Assembly: GCF_009905375.1 (NCBI RefSeq)
Contig: NC_133657.1
Coordinates: forward strand, 44,008,192-44,072,191
DNA: 64,000 nucleotides
DNA from: Apium graveolens
Lineage: Eukaryota > Streptophyta > Magnoliopsida > Apiales > Apiaceae
Direction: 5' to 3'
How positions within the stretch are numbered: position 1 is the first letter of the stretch; each line of letters opens with the position of its first letter. The position numbers and the translations under genes are program-made. The notes beneath the pieces are model-generated. The model did not search any database. It had not been told where the DNA came from and worked only from the letters and a program-made list of their open reading frames with translations. Shown here piece after piece: positions 58,458 to 64,000 of this stretch.

Positions 58458-61400
58458 TGTAACACCCCCAGATCCGGGGTCGGGGATCCGGGTCGTCACG
58501 AGTTCCATTTCCCTTAATAATACGTAATCTTATCAATCAACCAACTGCTGCGTACTGTGACCCCACAATAAACACACACACCACAAGTTATAGTCTCAGA
58601 GATGAATATCCAAAAAAATAACAAGAGTCATTTTATTCCAAAATTATATGCCATTACACTCTAAAAGGGTTTCTAAATAAATTTACATTTCTTTGCCATT
58701 ATTACAATTGATAAAGATACATAAGTCTGGTACATTAAAAGTTGAAAGCCTAGCCTATTGGTAGTTCCTACCTCAGCTACAGCGACATCAACGCCTCTAG
58801 GAAACTGCGAAATGTTTCCTATCCGCTCGCGAATTGGGAGCTTGGTCCTGTTCATCTTGTCTATCTGATGTTGTGTGATGAAAGAAGAAAGCAAGGGTGA
58901 GCAACAAGCCCACCAAAATAATATGTATACTGATTAACAATATATGAGCATTCTCATAGTACTCATGAAAGTCTTGGTCAAAAGAAATGAACCAAGCTGA
59001 TATCTTAACGCGACCAAGTCACAGAATATTCAGTATATATATATACATATATATACTTTTCACAATCTTTGAAATCCTCTGACATGTATAATATACACAG
59101 AGTTCCAGTTTATAACTGTATAAAAATATCGTTGCAAGGTGATCTCATATATCTAACCTTGTCTCAACGTTTTTATGAAACCTTTGTCATTCATAAGACA
59201 ATCATTAACTAGATATAAGTTTAAAAGATGAAGTTACAAGATACTCCAATATACTTATATCTTTTCTGAATACTACTTGAACTACCACCGTTCAATATAT
59301 AAATAGTTCTTCCCATAGATTAAGCTACAAGACAAAACTTGTATAGAATCAATCTTTAAAATATCATCAAAATAAAATGAAGTTACGAGGTACTTCATTT
59401 GATGCAAACATCATTTTGAAAACTCGACCCTGCCAACACTCAACAATCGCCCAACGCCTTTCTATCGAAGTGCTCTTGGTAGTTTGCAGAAATATCCAAT
59501 TGGATGATGAACTCATTACGGGAGTTTGCCGCGCCAGGAAGACCACTTACGATGATCAGTCGTAGTAGTGCAACCCCACCATTTTCTACATGTAGAGGAG
59601 AACCTGTCGGATTTACTTGTCAACCGAACACTGGACTCCTAAGGAATGGACCGTCTTAGCGGAACTTCCGGGCCATTTGGGCCAATATAATAAGGCTGGG
59701 CCGGCGCTACTCGACCACTTACGCCACTCCTAGTTCAGATGAAATCCATGACTCTGAAATGTAAAGCTCGTCCCCCCTTTCCCCAAGTAGAAAATTATTG
59801 ATACGGCTCCACCAAGAAGTCGTATCTAGTTGGAAAGGAAAACTCACCGATATTTCCCAGGCGGTGCTTGTTAATGGATTAACTTGTTCCAAGAATTTTA
59901 CTTCCTGAGTGTTGGGTAAGTAATCAAAAACTCTTTTATCAAAACAGCAACCTTGTTGCGAATATGAAACACACCACAGAGCCGGATCCCTCAGGTTTTG
60001 AGTGAGTATTTAAATCCCCTTCGAAAGGAGGATCTTAAATAAAAAAATGAGTTTTGGGATCCGCCCTAACCTTTAAAATCATTTCGAAGACTCGAAAACA
60101 TTTTTAAGAATGTTTGGAGTGATGTTGATTTAGTAAAATAAATCAGTCCCAATATATTAGAAAATATCTAAATATTATTATTTAAATAATATTCCCATAA
60201 AGAATAATCTTTATAAAAATAATTGAAGTAGAAGTTTTAAAACTTATACTTGCAATGAATATTAAATAACCAAAGATATACTTATACGAAAGTACTATCT
60301 TTATTTGAATAATCAAAAGTGAGTTTGATTATTGACACATTATTCCTTAAATAAAATAAAGAATAATAATTAGTAATTAATCGGAGTCATAAGTCCTCGA
60401 ATGAATATTCAAAATAATATTCATTAATAAAATAAACGGAGTCATAAGCCCTCGAATGAATATTCAAAATAATATTCATTAAATAAAATAAACGGAGTCA
60501 TAAGCCCTCAAATGAATATTCAAAATAATATTCATTAAATAAAATAAACGGAGTCATAAGCCCTCAAATGAATATTCAAAATAATATTCATTAATAAAAA
60601 TAAATTAATCGAATAAACCTTATTCGAATAATAGTCTTAAAAACTATTCATATATATATAAATATATATATATATACTCGGGAACATCGACTCCCGGTTT
60701 TAGAAAAATATTCACCTTTGGGTCCCCTATACTAAGGGTATACTCAAATACCGCTTATCTCTAGCATATGTATTATCAACTGAATCAACAGATATATGTA
60801 TCAAGATTACGAAACAGGCATGCATATATACCATATCACATGCTACAATATATCGCAAGAATTTGCTAATTAAACATCATGCATTTATCACAAGACAATG
60901 TATATACATATATACATCACAACAACAGTATAGCGGGTAGAAAACTTGCCTGAGTGTTCCCGGATTAGACTTAGGCTTAGAGTGGGTCCGGTAACCTATG
61001 AACAACAACATAAGCCGGAATTAAACCACGGTCGCTTAAGAAACTAGACTTTAACCATTTAGAGCCTTAACGTTGGCTTTTGCGCTTAACAATTCACTTA
61101 AGTTGCTCGAGTACCCTCGGCTCCACCATTTTTAATAAATTAACCCTTAAGAGTTTTAAGGAGATTCTTTCGCGAGTACCTTACCAACTTCCTAATCCAC
61201 TTAACATAATTGCTTCATACCCCAATTAGTCATTTAAAGTACTTAACCAAGTTTTCAAAGTAAGGCGAGGGGTAACGGTTCGTTCGCGAAATGCCGTTAC
61301 TTAAAACGGTCGTTTCTCCTAAACCGTACATCGGAATCAAACGAACTACATATCAAAACGAAGCTCGTAACATGAACTATCTAATCATTGCAATAGTCAA

Positions 61401-62744
61401 AACCTAGAAGTTAGTTCACGGGTCCTAATGTTAAGAACAAAAACAGTCTAAAGTAAATCGGACATTACGACGACTATGTTTACGCGATTACCCAAATTTA
61501 TACCACTCCAAATCAACCCACAATCAACCCACAATCAACATCACAACCAAACTCCATCCATACTTCACCATAACAGCCCCAACAACTCAATATTATCAAC
61601 TTATACTACTTCCCAATCATGAACTAAAAGCTTACTTAAGTTCTTTAACTAATTATCAAGATTTACAACTCCAAAAACACCACAAAACCAACTAATCTCT
61701 ACATACACAACAATCAAGCCTCTCATGAACTATAATACTCATATTATGCTCTTAAAATTCAATAACAAAGCTAGGTTAAGAGATTATACCTTCTTTATGA
61801 GTGGGAGTAACTAATTAGCTTGGAATCACCCTTGAAAGTCCTTATCCAAGCTTAATCTAAACAAAAATTCAAGAACAAAAATTTAAGTTCTTGAAAAACA
61901 CTATTCACCCTCTTCTTCCATGATTTTTAGGAAGAGATTGTGAAGGAAATTGAAGCTTAGATTCATGGGATAGCTATATTTATGTATAAGGAATCTTGGA
62001 TAATTACCTCATGATTTAACAATGCTTGGAACTAGGATTTTGAATTTTTCCTCTTTGAAAAAGAAGAAAAGCCGAGAGCTTTGATGAAGAAATGAAATAA
62101 ACTTTGTGTTTTGGTGAAAATGAAATGTTTTGGCTTGGTTGGTTGCTTTTGATTTGTTTTATTTTGTTACCTTTTACCATGGTAACTTTTGTGTGGTTCT
62201 AAATCAACCAACAACACACTTTGCTTTGGTCATGCTTATGTCACCATGTGATGTCACCCTCCCACCTTTATCCTCTTCTTATTAGTTTGATGACAACATC
62301 CCCACTAACCTCTTTGATTAGCTTCTAATTACTTGGCTAATGACCGCTGATCTGTTATACGGTTCGCTTAACTTTCATTTTCGTTTATCGTTTAGGGATC
62401 ATACCCGGGATCTTATTACTTGGGTTCCTTTAACCTTTCTCAATACATTATATTCCTTTTATGATCCTCTCTTAAAATCGTAGAATTTAAATCCTTTTTA
62501 TCCTGTTACCTTATACTAAATTCCTTCGGTATCTGGTGGATTTTCGGGAAAAATCAAATTGTTTGGATTTGGATTCTAACGATCTTTACATACACTTATA
62601 TACCACATAGAGTACTAATAATATCCCAGAAGATCAATAAAAGAATCCCTACATAGTGTGGCATGAAAAGTTTTCTTATTCAGCATAATCAGCAAAACAC
62701 TATTCATAAGGGTTTCAAAAATTCCAAAAATTGGGGTTATTACA
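58458..62744 (-). repeat. Element A 5' LTR, 4287 bp
   Basis: Starts TGTAACACCCCC and ends GGGGTTATTACA on the plus strand. Relative to 16368-20486 it has 238 bp more (60062-60299) and four rather than five 56-bp units. It is followed by TSD ATTGA. Confidence 0.95.
60383..60605. repeat. 56-bp hairpin minisatellite, 4 copies
   Basis: Units near 60383, 60436, 60492 and 60549, each with the AATGAATATT / AATATTCATT inverted repeat. Confidence 0.93.
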
Positions 62745-62749
62745 ATTGA
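62745..62749. other. TSD of element A, right copy (ATTGA)
   Basis: Identical to 16363-16367; duplicated copia-3 aORF sequence. Confidence 0.95.
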
Positions 62750-63265
62750 ATACACCAACTTTTGCACCACACTTGAAATTTTGTCATGCCCTGTCTTCCT
62801 GCATGTGAAGGCCCTCACCACAGAATCAAAGATGAATGACCACTCCTTCCTTAGATTTATTCTGTTCAGGCTTGATAAGTTGATTCTTCCACCATAATTG
62901 ATGAAGTCCAGAAACTCAATCAGCTCATCAGGAGTTGGCACCTCCATCAGGTTTATAGTGGGAAATCCCGAAGCTATGTTCATATCTTGCTCATTAAACT
63001 CAATTTATTGTCCTCCAACTGAGGAAGTCACCACCAGAGATACAGAATTGTCATTCATCACAGTCCTTACCATAGCTGTAGTCCAAAACGCTTATAACAC
63101 ATCCAGGTACAACACTCGGTTAGCAGTCAAGGCTCCTGCAATGTAAGATTCAGACAGAAATTTTACAAACCCCTTGAAACTATCAGGGGCTTGCTTAACA
63201 TCAGTTAAAGCTAAGTAGTTTGTTCCTTTCTCTAGGATAGTTGCTCTAACATTGTTTTTTGCCAT
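62745..63265 (-). pseudogene. copia-3 extra ORF (aORF), 5' part
   Basis: The ATG at 63265-63263 begins MAKNNVRATILEKGTNYLAL. The frame continues through KGFVKFLSESYIAGALTANR, INLMEVPTPDELIEFL, INLRKEWSFIFDSVVRAF and SSVVQKLVYSI to the element A insertion. Two TAA codons interrupt it, one after YLDVL (about 63092) and one after SSVGGQ (about 63006); both fit Gln CAA to TAA. The start is chosen because it is the first ATG after a TATA box 140 bases upstream and because the sequence is coding-like from there. The remainder is at 12159-16367. Confidence 0.8.
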
Positions 63266-63405
63266 TGTTGTTTAGTGAGTGTGAATGGGTAAGAAGAATT
63301 TTTGAGAAAGGAGTAAAAATGAGAGAGAAATTAATTTTGGACTTGAAGTTAGGTCACTTTAGATCTCGAAAGTTGTAAGTATGTATATGTATCTAGAAGT
63401 ATGGG

Positions 63406-63414
63406 TATTTATAG
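63406..63414 (-). promoter_or_regulatory. TATA box upstream of the copia-3 aORF
   Basis: The minus strand reads CTATAAATA, about 141 bases before the ATG at 63265, which predicts a leader of roughly 110 bases. A repeat array lies directly upstream. Promoter function is inferred from motif and spacing only. Confidence 0.6.
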
Positions 63415-63424
63415 TAAAAGCTAA

Positions 63425-63860
63425 TGACTTGTCGAGAAGTCAAAAATAGACGTTTGGCTTATGCTTATCGAGAAGTCATTTTGAAATAAGAGACATCTCG
63501 ACCAGTCAATTTATATATTTTTGTAGAAAATAAATAAAGATTTACTTATTGAGATGTAAAAATAAATACCCAGTTTGTCCAAATTGGACTAAAAGGATTC
63601 TAATTTTTATTTGAATAAATTCAACATAAAATCAGAATATGAGAAAATTATTTCAGTTTTGAGTTATTTGATAAGTCTAGAAATAATACTTGTAGAGAAT
63701 TTTGTAAGTTAACACTTGTAGAGAACTCTATAGTAACTTATGGATAAGTCATAATAATGCTTGTCGAGAAGTCACTCGAGAAGTCAGTAAATTGACTTGT
63801 CGAGGACTCATTCGAGAAGTCTTAAAATGACTTGTCGACAAGTCAATTAGACTTATCAAG
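63425..63860. repeat. ACTTGTCGAGAAGTCA array upstream of the aORF
   Basis: About ten units of CTTGTCGAGAAGTC type lie in two clusters (63425-63510 and 63715-63860). One unit is the 18-bp perfect palindrome TGACTTGTCGACAAGTCA (63828-63845). Many contain TTGAC/GTCAA. The vocabulary matches the array in the copia-3 LTR. Confidence 0.85.
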
Positions 63861-64000
63861 AACTCAGTTCTCTATATACTCCTAATCAATTTTAATTCTG
63901 ACTTATGATAATTTTACATATTAAGAATGTAAATTACCAGTTTAGCAGTTAACTTAAAATTTGAAAATTTTTAAGTTGAATTTTTATTTTGAAGAATAAA
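63861..64000. other. AT-rich copia-3 interior at the window edge
   Basis: No feature recognised. It should lead toward copia-3 pol, which lies outside. Confidence 0.4.

Larger units (their letters stand above)
16368..62744 (-). mobile_element. Element A: Ty3/gypsy chromovirus derivative enclosing elements B, C and D
   Basis: Two long LTRs (16368-20486 and 58458-62744) bound the element, flanked by a perfect 5-bp TSD. The primer-binding site (58453-58442) is beside the right LTR and the polypurine tract (20487-20505) beside the left LTR, so sense is minus. Its own interior is split into 58457-56891, 42517-40592, 32563-31315 and 21341-20487, together about 5.6 kb. Content in sense order is: acidic leader ORF, RT/RNase H/integrase-N fragment, gag fragment, a decayed region, and integrase-C plus chromodomain. 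Most of protease and RT is absent, so it is non-autonomous. Confidence 0.92.
10625..64000 (-). mobile_element. copia-3: Ty1/copia element with a large extra ORF; 5' part outside window
   Basis: Its 3' LTR (10625-11952) is followed, reading rightward, by a polypurine tract and a giant aORF (12159-16367 continued at 62745-63265), then a promoter-like region to the window end. Gag-pol and the 5' LTR must lie to the right. Orientation comes from the polypurine tract beside the LTR. The extra ORF between pol and the 3' LTR is the position of the env-like ORF of Sireviruses (family knowledge). Element A and its nested guests (16368-62744) are a later insertion and not part of copia-3. Confidence 0.8.

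Overview
This window comes from a large, repeat-rich plant genome. The lineage looks eudicot, and an asterid is a low-confidence guess. Essentially all 64 kb is one nested cluster of LTR retrotransposons. I see no host gene, tRNA, rRNA or CRISPR array. Eight elements can be resolved, five by LTR pairs or target-site duplications (TSDs) or both, the rest by one LTR plus internal sequence. All eight have their coding sense on the minus strand, and all are degraded by stops, indels or deletions.

Layout from the outside in. Element E (Ty3/gypsy, Tekay-like; 7514-10624 and beyond) is the oldest visible layer. Its gag region received copia-2 (6214-7513), and copia-2's gag then received copia-1 (1-6213). 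E's 5' LTR (9838 onward) was hit by copia-3, whose 3' LTR is 10625-11952. The rest of copia-3 runs off the right edge. Copia-3 carries a very large extra ORF (aORF) between pol and the 3' LTR. That aORF is split at 16367/62745 by a 46.4-kb insertion, which is gypsy element A (LTRs 16368-20486 and 58458-62744, TSD ATTGA).

Three more elements sit inside A. C (21342-31314) has 4.3-kb LTRs and only 1.4 kb of interior. D (32564-40591) is a Ty1/copia element with TSD CCAAC. B (42518-56890) is a sister of A with TSD AAGGT, in a three-LTR tandem form whose leftmost LTR is almost wholly deleted. Removing B, C and D leaves A with about 5.6 kb of interior, matching B's 5.58 kb.

Points of interest: (1) the copia-3 aORF has its own TATA box and an upstream array of palindromic TCGA/GTCA repeats resembling those in copia-3's LTR; (2) a U5 hairpin next to the primer-binding site is preserved in four gypsy LTR types, with G-U wobble in the sense RNA; (3) A and B share a scrambled interior, with an RT/RNase H fragment before gag; (4) D's leader holds a CG-dense island with clustered TGACGTCA sites; (5) each copia LTR family has its own short motif array; (6) A and B LTRs carry a 56-bp minisatellite whose units are perfect hairpins. 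Boundaries rest on reading TG...CA ends, tRNA-iMet-type primer-binding sites, polypurine tracts and TSDs by eye. No alignment or database search was run.
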